From Aphrophora alni (lineage: Eukaryota; Arthropoda; Insecta; Hemiptera; Aphrophoridae), in assembly GCA_963513935.1 (NCBI GenBank), contig OY740768.1, positions 33,726,216 through 33,790,215 on the forward strand: a stretch of 64,000 nucleotides of DNA, read 5' to 3'. The position numbers were made by a program, and so were the translations under genes. Positions 53,810 to 64,000 of the stretch are shown in pieces. The first letter of the stretch is position 1; every line of letters begins with the position of its first letter. The notes under the pieces are model-generated. The model worked only from the letters and a program-made list of their open reading frames with translations. It did not search any database and had not been told where the DNA came from.

Positions 53810-55640
53810 ATGGATGGAAGGAAGAGACTCAGTAAAGCGGCTTACCGTAAAATAGCTGACGAAGAAAAGGAAAAATGAAAATGAAAATATAAAAAGGTAC
53901 CAAAACTTTACAATTTCTTTACTTCCAACAAAAATAGAGTAGAGTTAGACCTTAGCACTATTTTTCATCACTATTGGTGATGAAAGTGAAGGTGAGCACA
54001 TTGCTGTTGCTGTTGTAAAGTGTAACACCGATAGTAAGACTAATAGTTGTATTATTAATATTGTTTCGTCCAAGTAAGACGAATCTCAAACAGGCCTACC
54101 AACTCCAACCGTACTTATTGCATCATCATCTACCAGCACCCACCGAATTAATTCTCTACTTATGCCAAGTAATTTTGAGAAATTAATGATGAAACAATTG
54201 ATTATTTAGTTAAAAGTGGCATTGAACAAAATACTATGACAGATTTTTCTAAGTCCCTTCCTTTGTACCCAGATGGTTCAAAACGAGCTTGCACAAAGAG
54301 CAAGTTTTCCAGACGATTATTGAATGTAGGGGCAGTAGAGCAAAAGTATTTAGTTTATTCAGTGTCTCAAGGGTCCATATTCTGTGCACCTTGCAGATTG
54401 TTCATGTGCATCTGCATTTTCCAGTGAAGTGGGGTTTAATGATTGGGTCCATGATGGGCAGACAATTTCTGAACATGAAAACTCTAAATCTCATATGGAG
54501 TGTTTATTAAAGTTTAAAAGGAGAGGAATAGAAAAAAGTAGGATTGACCATTATATTCTATCCCAACATGAACAAGAAGTTAAGTACTGGAGGAATGTAC
54601 TTCAAAGGTACTCTGTTACTAAAAAGTTATCTTCCAGAGAGTTTTTTTAGAGGTGAAAAGTGAGTATTTGGGTCAATTCATAATGGGAATTTTATGATGT
54701 GTCTGGAGCTGATAGCAGAATATCACCCTTTTCTGTCTGAATACATTGGTCAACTGGGTAACCCTGGCAGTGGCTTAACCTCATACTTGTCGTCAACAGT
54801 GTGCAAGGAGTTATTTAAAGTGATGGGAAAGTCTGTTTCATCAAAAATTGTTGAACAAGTTAACTCGTCTAAATACTACTCTTTGATTATTAATTCCTCA
54901 CTAGATATAACGCACACTGACCAACTCAGTTTCATTTTACATTATGTGAACGAAAATTGTACTACTGAAGAGAGGTTTCTGTGCTTTATAGCAAACCAAA
55001 CACATACTGGAGAAATCCTAGCAGATGCTGTTTTCAAAACAATGAGCTAGTTTGGTTTTGACATTGAAAATTGTAGGGACCATTCTTATGACAATGGATC
55101 AAACATGGTCAGTAAATAATCTGGTTTACAAGCTAGGGTAAAAAGTGCAAATCCACTTGTATATTTTGTACCCTGGGCTGCTCAATCAGTAAACAGTGGC
55201 TCTAAAGCAGCAACGAGTTCTAATGAATCTTGCCGATTTTTTGAATTTTTTTCAATATTTGTAAACTTTTTTGTGTTAAATGTTAGATGGAATTTTTTGT
55301 TGGCATTTTTTAACAAGTAAAACTTCATTTTAATAACATTGACCCGAACTCGTTGGAGTGCATGGGAGGATGCTTGTAGAAGTCTGGGTTTGAATTGTCA
55401 AGCAATCTGCATGCCTTTGGAACAATTTATAAATTATGATAGCCAGAAAGATACATATAAGAACCAAGCCAATGGAATTTTGAAACAACGTATAAAACAC
55501 GATACTGTTTTTTTTTGTCTATAGTATGTAATGCTATTTTTCACAATATGACAAGACAATGACAAAGTTGCATAAAGAAGATATGGATGTCTCTCAAGCT
55601 GTGTTATTGTGTGATTCCTTGGTTAGCTTCTTTGAGTAAT
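53810..55640 (+). pseudogene. hAT transposase pseudogene (ZMYM1/DUF4371 type)
   Basis: A decayed transposase read in several frames. It starts at ATG 53810 (MDGRKRLSKAAYRKIADEEK, an opening of a type typical of this group) and meets a stop at 53876. A TTF-type zinc-finger region follows, with VSQGSIFCAPCRLF near 54360-54415, then HENSKSHMECLLKFKRRG (about 54475-54530). The DUF4371 core spans about 54694-55110 (ELIAEYHPFLSEYIGQLGNP, and later YDNGSNM, near a catalytic Asp of hAT enzymes). RTRWSAWEDACRS lies near 55342-55380. The C-terminal dimerisation region is missing after about 55640. Stops and frameshifts exclude function. Relatives are also found as domesticated genes, but nothing suggests that here. 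Confidence 0.85.
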
Positions 55641-55664
55641 TAATCTAAATCTAAATATCATATT

Positions 55665-56430
55665 AAAATCGTTCGAAAGTCCCCAGATATTCACAAAGGC
55701 GCCATTTTTTTATCACATATTTTTTGTTTGTTCAAAACCCATTAAAACGTGTAATTTTGAAATTTTGCTTACAACTGTATAACAATTAGATATTCCCCCT
55801 CCCCCGAATTCAATAACCAAAATGGTGGTCATTTAAAGTCTTTGTACAGGAATAACTTTTACATGACTTTTTAGGATATTTTTATAACAAATCTAACGAT
55901 ATCTCAATTTTTAAAGATTGAGTTAACCTACAAACTCCGGTTGTTTTTATTACATTACAAACTGCTCTATATTGGTAAAATGATGGTAAGAGCCTTACCT
56001 TGTTTTTTTTTAGCTCAGATTAAGTTCTCGAATTGGCTACCATTTACTTCTTGGTTAAATAGATTCTGGACTCAAAAGCATGTTGTACATTTCGTAACAT
56101 TTCCGGTGTAATTACTAACGTAAAATTCACAATTCAATTGGTCGCTATGTTGGGTAGGATGAACTTAGAGACCTCTATTTTACGTCGTTATTCTTATTTT
56201 TAAAAGGCCTTTAAAATGAGGTATCACTCAATAGGGGTTGCTATTTAAAATTTTTGATTTACCCCCAAACCACCCCATTTTGGGGGTAAGGGTTGAAAAT
56301 TTTGATACTTCAAAAACTCCTCCTTTGGTTATCTAAACTTTCCTCAAAGCAAATCTGTCTATTTTCATTAATAAATCAAATAATAGGGGGGTGGACTTTT
56401 AGGACACTTGGTATATAAATATATGTTTTC
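55665..56430. mobile_element. MITE-like repeat
   Basis: The right end has CACCCC-type sequence and GGACACTTGGTATA, as at mariner-like termini, and a left block GAAAGTCCCC could be its decayed partner. The interior contains TTGGTCGCTAT, also found at 29243-29253. The ends are uncertain. Confidence 0.35.
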
Positions 56431-58836
56431 CCCTTATATCGATGCTATAAGTAATCATGAATGTTTGGCAGAGACCAGGAATTTTAGGGCGATATATGAA
56501 TCCTAAAAAGACATAAATTTTTATCTTTATATTTGCTAAAATTGGTTTACAAGACCAAATTTGTTAAAATAATTTATGTAAATAGTGAACATATACTTAT
56601 TTTAAAATTACTCTTATATGTTTTTAAACTTTATTTATTTTTTCATCAACTGTTTCATTCATTTAATCATTGTATGTCCAGTATTTTCACTATTAAAACC
56701 AAAAATGTATATAAAAATTATGCCATTTATCTACAACGGTAATTTCTCTGTTGTATAAAAAAGAAAAGTTGTATTCAGATTAAGTTCTGACTAATAAGGT
56801 AAGGATTTCACCGAAAATATAGATAAGAATTAATTAAGTTTGATAAATTAAAAAAAAAATAAGCATGATTAGTTTGCAGGTCTATAGGAGAAACCTTTAG
56901 TAATTTTTATTAAAAGCCACTTTTATAATGTTTTATTATAAAGTAGGTTGAATGAAAACATGCAATTTTGACTACATAATTAATAACCATTTGATTATAT
57001 AAATATATATAAATCCAATGACTTTAATCACTATTCCAAACTTGCAACAACAAAAATTACTTTAATTTTTAAAAGAATAATTAAGTTGTCCATATTTCTT
57101 TTAAATTTGAATGCAAATCATTAGTTATATATTGTTATTAAAAAATAAAATATTAATAAACCTAATTGATAAATTTACATATATTACTGTATTTCTTACT
57201 TTATAATGTATATTTTTAATTTCTATACACACACCTTTGTATATTATCTTCTCATTCAAAAATTGTTTCAGTAATATTTTACTAAAGAAAGTCTTTCAAG
57301 CACTTTCATTACAATTCTAATTAAATTTCTCATTCTTCTATGTTTCTGAATTACTTTCCTTTAGTTTCGTACAAAACATAATTTTAAAACCCTAATAATC
57401 TCTTTATTCCTTTGATATAAAATCTTTAAATTCTTTCTCTTCTTTCCTTTACATTTTAAACTTGTTTACCTCGTTTCTTAATTAATAAAGCAGAGGCTCT
57501 CACTGTTCATGACTAATTTTATCCAATTTGCTGATAGCAGTGTCTTATCTGTTATTAATTACACAGTTAAGCTCAACTATTAGTTATGATACAATTAGGT
57601 GGATTAACGTTAATGGAACATTACCTATGATTGGAAAGCTATTTCTCTTCCTTGTCACAGAAACCATAACTCAACTGAGATTATATATCTCATTTCAACC
57701 TAGATATTGTCATTGACTTACTGTTTAATAAATAATTTACCAAAACAATTACCAATCAATGTTTAATATCTTGTTGAACCATCTGTATGGTTTAATGTTT
57801 AATAACATATAGTGTGAAGAATAAACTACTGTTCAACTTAAGTTTAAATTGATCATTGAAAAACAGGCAGTGTTGTACATGGTGCAGGGAATAGTGAGAG
57901 TTTAATATCTCGAATTCAGGCCAAATTTGACTATTTAATTAAAATTGTAGGTTGTCTTAATTATCAAATCCCTACATCAAGTAGGATTAGTTTGAAAGTG
58001 TATTTCGAGCCACTCGTGGACAGTGTTTAATTTTCCCATAGATAAGCATGTCGTTTATCATATTTTATTTTGAAAAGTGTAAAATTTCAGTTTTTTTTTT
58101 TTGGTTGGTCATTGTTTTGACTCCTTATCATATATGTTTAAAATTTTAGTTTAATAATGAAATTAAGTAGTCAGTATAAAATAGGGATATATAATAAACC
58201 AAACCTACTAATCACACATTTAGTCAATTTTCCATTACATAATATATTTGATTTTAAAGTGGATTGGTTCTGTCTATAAACATTTATTTCATAATTTGAA
58301 ATTTTAGCTTTTTATTTTATTATTATTGGTAGTTTATACATTATTTCTGTTTCTATTATTGCTTGTTATTTAATTTTTTAGTTTACATTATTATTATTTC
58401 TTATCAATTCATCCTTTAATGTGTTAATTTGAATAATGAGCAAATTTTAACATCCGCTTCTTATTTATAAATTTCTTTTTATTATCTGTGACATTTCATG
58501 TTATGACCTTTACTAATAAACCTGTATTATTACACCAAACTTCCTATCTGTACATTCACACCTTATCTATAACTTTACGATTATACTAATAATTATTTTT
58601 CCTCAAATTAACACACTACACATATATTATTCAGTACTTTAAACATTTTAGTTTTCGTAAATATCACGATAGTAGTATTTTTTACAGTATTAAATATCTC
58701 AAAAAACTGAAAACTTTTTATTTATTTAAATAGACCCTTTGAAAAAACAAAAATATATGTAATTTTCTTCTAATAATAAATATTCCTTAATATCTCAAGT
58801 CTTGTTAAAGTATTCTTTTTCTTTTCCATTTACCAG

Positions 58837-58905
58837 GTTTATTTCTCCATGACAGTGATATATCACCAGCTGTATGGCCACTTCAAAGGAATTCTGAGAA
58901 AATGT
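58837..58905 (+). CDS. cpo: Candidate couch potato cassette exon (69 nt)
   Basis: A strong polypyrimidine tract and TTTACCAG precede 58837, and a GTAAGA donor follows 58905. The length is a multiple of three and the phase (1 in, 1 out) fits exactly between the C left by the exon ending at 50926 and the AC that opens the exon at 60883. In frame it reads R-LFLHDSDISPAVWPLQRN then SEKM-Y, with no stop, inserted after HPLTG. The product segment has no recognised motif. Inclusion would be alternative, since direct joining of the flanking exons restores the conserved TGHLG sequence. The prediction rests on splice sites and phase only. Confidence 0.5.
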
Positions 58906-59738
58906 GTAAGAATAATTCAAACTTAGTTCTAATATTATCACAATTTGTACTCACAAAAACTCTTTATTATTATCTTACAGAAATGGTAATATCACACATT
59001 TCTAATTATTATATTTTCTTCAATTGACCTACATAACTTCATGTAAAGGAATATAATTTTACTTCATAGTTACTTTTACGAAAGAAGTTATTAACTCATT
59101 TTTGTAAAACTTACTGAAAACAAAAATTTCTATTCTCATGATTTTTTTTTTTTTAAGTAAACAAAAATATAGTATTTTTAATGGCCAAAAATAGTTTAAA
59201 TGACCCAAAACCCTTTTTATATTACACTGCAGTCCTTTATTTAATTACAAATTACATATCTATGGCAATCGCATTTAATTTTAAATATTAGAAAACTTTA
59301 AAACACAATACAAACACATACATTCATCATTACTTCTTAGACCAATGCACTTTATTATTATTTTAGTTATAATTTTGATTTTCCGATAATTTTTAAAAAT
59401 ACAGTTTTGTTCATACATCTAATTATATACAATGTACAACAGGTATTGTCTAATTCATTAGCTTGAATGCACATGTTTTGCACGGATTTAATGAAATGTA
59501 CACGTCTATTCTGACTCGACCATGATAAAGGTTTCTGTTTTAGTGCATGTGCTGTCAAAGCCCAAAAATAATGCTTTATTCTAGCTACTAAAATATAAGG
59601 ATTTAGAAATTCTCTACATTACTTAATTGTTTTATTTTCTGCTATTGAAGAAAATTTATTTTATTTTGAATTTTTAATATTTGTTCATGGTAATAACATT
59701 GGAAAAGAGATTTTTCATATTCACACATCAATATAATC

Positions 59739-59895
59739 TTGTGTGTATGTGTGTGTATATATATATATGTGCGGTGTGTGTGGGGGTGTGGGTGTGTGGG
59801 TGTGGAAGTGTGGGTGGATGGGTGTATGGGTGGATGGGTGTGTGGGTGTGTGCGTGCGTATGTGTATTGTGTGCGGATGCCAGCATGTGTGTGTC
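59739..59895. repeat. G-rich GT/GGGTG imperfect repeat
   Basis: (GT)n passes into an imperfect array of GTGTGGG, GGGTGGAT and similar units on the + strand, with several GGG runs spaced a few bases apart. ORFs across it are repeat artefacts. Confidence 0.85.
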
Positions 59896-60279
59896 TTCAG
59901 TATGCTGTTATACATTTATTCTACTGGATTGCATTTTATTGTAAAAATTGCTACCCTTAACTGTGTAGAAAGCTAATAATGAATATTCGTGTATATAATT
60001 TGAAAGTGAGTTATATAATTCCCTGGCACTTGCCCAATGTTATGTTCATTGTTATTAAACTCTCATTAGTGAGTCTTTCCCTTCCTCTTAACCTCCTTTA
60101 TTTTGTCAGAAAATAAAGACTCTCAATTAATCAAAAAGTCTCATCAAATTACAGTATAAATCTATACCAGGCATCTCTTAATTTTGATTTTTTTTTTTTC
60201 CATTAGAGATGTTTTAATTGCTTTGTAATTTGAACGTTATTATTCAGAATTCCTAACGTTATATAAGATTAATAGATAC

Positions 60280-60310
<31 letters not shown>

Positions 60311-60882
60311 GCAAAATACTTGGTTTGTTAAAATCCAATTCGATAGAAATAGTCTAGACAAACTATTCATTTCCAACTTGTGTAAAAAAATTAATAAATA
60401 TTTTTTTTTAATGATCTTTTTAATGTTTCTTTACAAAATTTTTAAATGAATATTTTTTTGCACAATTCAATTCTTATTTGCACACTACTTAATGTTAACA
60501 ATTTCAATGTATATTACATATAATTATTACACTAAATTGATAATACACATTTTTCTACACAATTCCAAGTTTTTAAACCTAGAAATAAACTTCAATAACA
60601 GAAAAGTTATTTTTAAAGTATGATATAACCTTCAAAATAAGAATCTTAATAATTAAATTTTTTACAGATATTTTCTGGCTTTTGTTTTTAAGAGTGTACT
60701 TAAATATGTCTTACATGTAGTATATGTGTAGTAATTAAATTTTTAACTGACACTGGGTTCATTCTTTTTCAATTAACTACACTTCTATATAGGCCTGCAA
60801 TACTAACCTGCATTTTTGCTTCTTAAGAATCACAATGCTCAACAATGCTAATTGAATTAATAAATTGTGTTATTTGTTGTAG

Positions 60883-61037
60883 ACCTCGGTGCACCATTTT
60901 TCCCAGGAGCTCCAGAGTTATGGCCTCATCCTTTGGCTTATGCGACAGCGGCTGAGTTACCAGGAGCTGCTCTCCAACATGCAACACTCGTACATCCAGC
61001 CTTGCATCCCCAGGTCCCCGTACGTTCCTATCTTTGA
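60883..61037 (+). CDS. cpo: couch potato exon: Pro/Ala-rich region; alternative end
   Basis: Acceptor TTGTAG ends at 60882. The exon begins AC, which completes His with the C of exon 50788-50926, and reads LGAPFFPGAPELWPHPLAYA, then TAAELPGAALQHATLVHPAL and HPQVP. This is the conserved tail following the RRM in cpo/RBPMS proteins. Two endings are possible. A GTACGT donor at 61020 gives an exon of 137 nt ending in phase 0, matching the exon at 63760. Read-through adds VRSYL and stops at TGA 61035-61037. Tandem AATAAA signals at 61412-61422 could end the read-through transcript. Confidence 0.9.
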
Positions 61038-61425
61038 CTATCTGCAGACAAACCGGATACTCTTGGGCAACCAGCCCCCTCCTACCACCAACATGTAATT
61101 AACATAGCCTCTTTAAGCACCTAATCAGTGTTTTCCTTCTTTTCCGCCAAGCACTGAAAAGCAAAGCATTTTCCTTCTGATGTCATGCACCATGCAAGAT
61201 TATTTCATCCTGAATTTCACATAAGCACTCTAAAATATGTATTTACACTCCCACCTTGTTTTTGCACAAACTCACTATGTAAACAAGTATTTATGTTTAT
61301 ATAAAATATATATTTGTAAATTAAAATGAATGACCTTTCTTAAGAGTTTACACCAAAAATATAAATTTCAATTAACACTATGAATGTGAGTGTTGATGAA
61401 TTAGAACTAAAAATAAAATAAAATT
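61038..61425 (+). other. Possible 3' UTR of short cpo isoform
   Basis: Non-coding sequence after the TGA, with overlapping AATAAA hexamers at 61412-61417 and 61417-61422. Use as a polyadenylation site is inferred. Confidence 0.35.
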
Positions 61426-63759
61426 TTTATATCCATATTATTTTTATAAAAATTTGTAGTTCATCATATAATAATATACATTCATTTTAGTAGCTTCTAT
61501 TTAAAATGGAATCTATTTCTAAATTTCTAAAAATTACATAGATTACACAAAAATTATCACGTTTCAAGTCAAAAATGACACTAGTTTTCCTCTTTTTAAA
61601 CGACCCATTAAAATTTGTATTGAATGTTATATTCATTATATTCTCTATTTTCATTATCACAACACTACTAACAACGTATTATCTATCTCAGAAAGACCAG
61701 TAATATTGATACATTTCATTGCTGTTTATAAGTAAATGTATTATTTTACTGAAAGTACTTATTATTTTTGTACTTCAATATAAACAATCCACCATTATCA
61801 AATTACTTTAAAACATCATTAATATTTGTGCTCTGTAGACAATATAGAGAATACTATACAAGATGTATAAAACTGTACAATTACATAATTCATTAAAAAT
61901 CATGTACGGTACATTTAGTTTTATATATTTAAAAAACTGTATTACTTCTAATAAATATGTTACAACAAACAAAAAGTCATTCACTATGCAAAAGAAAAAA
62001 ACACATTTTTATGTCACATTTTTGTAGCAATTAATTAACTAAAAACTTGATTTATAACTGATTTTTTGACCAAATCAAGAGATTTGCTACTTTTGTTTTG
62101 TTAAGAAATAATTAAAATCTTATCATTAACATGTCATGATGTGCACAAATCCTTGGTTCCAGGTCCTTTTTCCTCATTGTTGGTTGGTAGAGTATTGTAG
62201 ATTCATTTATTATACTTACTTATATTTTAATTTCTATTTCATCATACTTTCTATAATTTATTATATTTCTTACATATGATTTATTAGATCTTACCATGTT
62301 TTAATTTTAATTCAACTAACCAAGACATTTTGTTCTACTTTTTACAGCATGATTACAGTTATACATATAAGCATACTAAAAAGAAACTAATTCATATACA
62401 TATTAAGTTTTATACGTTGTGTTTTATTCTATAGATGGAAAAAGGACTCATCTGCCTTGCATAAACAAAATTTCTATCTTAGCATGATATATTCGTGATT
62501 GATAAAACAAAACTACACCACATGTATTATTCTTATTTTGTGAAGATTTCAAAGTTATAAAGTAACAAATAAGACATAAAAACTTAATTTACACAACACA
62601 GATTTGTAATTATCAAAATAACAAAAAAGTGATTTAGTTGAACGCTGACAACAAATAATTGTTAAACAATAAATACCAAACTAATAGGAAAATAATAATA
62701 ATTTTGGGACATTTTAAGTTGAGTGTATGTATCTGTTTAAAAGTTACCTATTTTCTTCCTTATTTACTTTCATCATTTTTCCAAATATAAAATTTATATA
62801 AGGTACCAATTATTGTACCTATTTAATTGAAAAATAATAACTGTAGAACATTTGATAAGTATAAGACTTGAAATTTTTTTTCTCATTGTTTTCTTTTATC
62901 TACTATATACCTTCTTATATAGGTTGAAAATTAAAATTAATTTTGGTGTTTTGACTGAAATTTTAATTAAATGAGGGATGGGACACTGTAATATTCTAAC
63001 TTTTCAAACTTGTGAAGCTTATTATATTTTCAGACAAGCAAATGTTTTCGAAAAAATAGAAATATCACATAACAACGGTTTAAAAACAACCTAACAATTC
63101 CAACTCTCCTAAAGATGTGATTGAACACGACTACAAAAAAATTAAGAATACAGTATTACAAAAATCCTAATAAAGTAAAAAGTGTAACAGTCACACATAA
63201 AATGACAGAAACAGTTTTGTATGTATTATATGGCTTTATATAGTTGAGAGACATCCGAGTATAAGATTCTCTACTTTAAACAAAATCATACTAACTAAAA
63301 CTGGTGCCTTATATTTCAATTTATTTTAATTTTAAAAGTAAACTTCTTTAAAAATATTAAGATTATTTCATATTTTTAAATTGGTAATAACTTTGTAAAT
63401 AACAATAACATATTACTCTAAAACATGGATAAATGTACTATTTCAAACTATTTTCCTAATTGTTGTCTTTTTTAAATTTGTATTTCAAACATCTCAACAT
63501 AAAAATTCAGTTTTTATTAGTTACTATTTGAAGTTTGTTTTCTTTTTGTTTGCTTTTGTTTATTTTTAATTTTTATTTTATTTCACCCTTAAGACATTTA
63601 TAATATCACAACATATTTAATTTCTTAAATTTTGCTTTTTAAGGTTATTTTTTTAATTCTGTTATATTTTATTAATTCCAAAAAAAAACCTGTTTGTATT
63701 TCTCGTTCTGTATACCTCTGTGGTTTCCTGCTTTTATGAAACTATTTATTATTTTCCAG
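61426..63759 (+). other. Remainder of cpo intron
   Basis: Very AT-rich. Nothing was identified before the TTTTCCAG acceptor. Confidence 0.6.
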
Positions 63760-63974
63760 CCTCCACTGTCTATCCCGCATCCAACTGCGGCGCTTACGGC
63801 AATGCATGCATCTCTACCGCATTTCCTGCCGTCCCCTGCACTCGCATCCCCCGTGGGTTCATCCCCTTCTTCACAGCCAGGGTTGGGGGTGAATACAGCA
63901 CCATGCTCTACTCTGTTTGTCGCCAACCTTGGCCAATTCGTTTCCGAACATGAACTTAAGGAAATTTTCAGCAG
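63760..63974 (+). CDS. cpo: couch potato exon: linker and start of second RRM-like domain
   Basis: A 215-nt exon with acceptor TTTTCCAG ending at 63759 and donor GTGAGA at 63975. It enters in phase 0 and leaves two bases. The first two thirds encode a Pro/Ser/Ala-rich linker (PPLSIPHPTAALTAMHASLP at the start). The end encodes CSTLFVANLGQFVSEHELKE, the RNP2 strand and first helix of a second RRM, as found in long insect couch potato isoforms. The GC content is far above its flanks. The domain continues beyond the window. ORFs on the minus strand here are shadows. Confidence 0.88.
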
Positions 63975-64000
63975 GTGAGATAATATTTTTCATTTGTTTT

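Larger units (their letters stand above)
50927..60882 (+). other. cpo intron (about 10 kb)
   Basis: GTAAGT donor and TTGTAG acceptor. It contains a decayed hammerhead-like site (52284-52324), the hAT pseudogene, a MITE-like tail, the candidate cassette exon and a G-rich repeat. The stretches 51000-53800 and 56450-58830 otherwise show nothing. Confidence 0.8.

Noticed and set aside
54236..55524. Separate small genes from the ORFs of 61-118 codons
   Set aside because: They are fragments of one frame-shifted hAT transposase pseudogene.
58906..59024. Continuation of the candidate cassette frame past its donor as an alternative terminal exon
   Set aside because: The frame stays open for about 40 codons, but the composition is that of random AT-rich intron and the GTAAGA donor is good.
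63672..63953. Minus-strand 84-codon and + frame 77-codon ORFs
   Set aside because: They are shadows of the GC-rich cpo exon at 63760-63974.

Overview
The window is AT-rich eukaryotic DNA, very probably from a non-dipteran insect and possibly a hemipteran. The reasons are large repeat-filled introns with GT-AG boundaries, a short interstitial run of the insect telomere unit (CCTAA/TTAGG), and Jockey-type, mariner and hAT transposon remains. The species call is inference.

The one clear host gene is on the + strand: the RNA-binding protein gene couch potato (cpo, RBPMS family). Six of its exons lie between 26832 and 63974 and a seventh is a candidate cassette. Exons at 26832-26909, 32650-32703, 42227-42289 and 50788-50926 encode the main RRM and the conserved segment after it. 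Exon 60883-61019/61037 encodes the Pro/Ala-rich linker. Exon 63760-63974 opens a second RRM-like domain that runs off the window. All phases join cleanly. Three splicing choices can be read: a NAGNAG acceptor at 50783-50787, a symmetric 69-nt candidate cassette exon at 58837-58905, and a choice at 61020 between a GTACGT donor (long isoform) and read-through to a stop at 61035-61037 (short isoform). The 5' end of the gene was not found. The first 26.8 kb is either 5' intron or upstream flank.

Layout. 1-26831: unannotated AT-rich DNA with a SINE-like unit (985-1230), a minisatellite with 53-bp dimeric organisation (3165-4089), three related inverted-repeat elements with degenerate hammerhead-like motifs in their arms (4595-5174, 16022-16450, 22199-22440), a short CCTAA tract (9268-9299), very long (TC)n and (GT)n microsatellites, several GC-richer islands with short coding-like stretches, and a 1.17-kb inverted-repeat element (25553-26721). 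26832-63974: cpo exons separated by 2.7-10 kb introns. These introns carry two mariner pseudogenes (27540-27960, 31032-32002), a young 5'-truncated Jockey-clade retrotransposon with an intact ORF2 and a 14-bp target duplication (37026-40556), a sequence matching the complete minimal hammerhead ribozyme fold (minus strand, 45356-45402), another inverted-repeat element (47855-48175), a perfect 40-bp palindrome (49631-49670) and a decayed hAT transposase of the ZMYM1/DUF4371 type (53810-55640).

The most striking signal is the hammerhead ribozyme signature: one site that looks intact and several decayed ones inside inverted-repeat elements. This suggests that ribozyme-bearing Penelope-like or retrozyme-like elements have shaped this locus.
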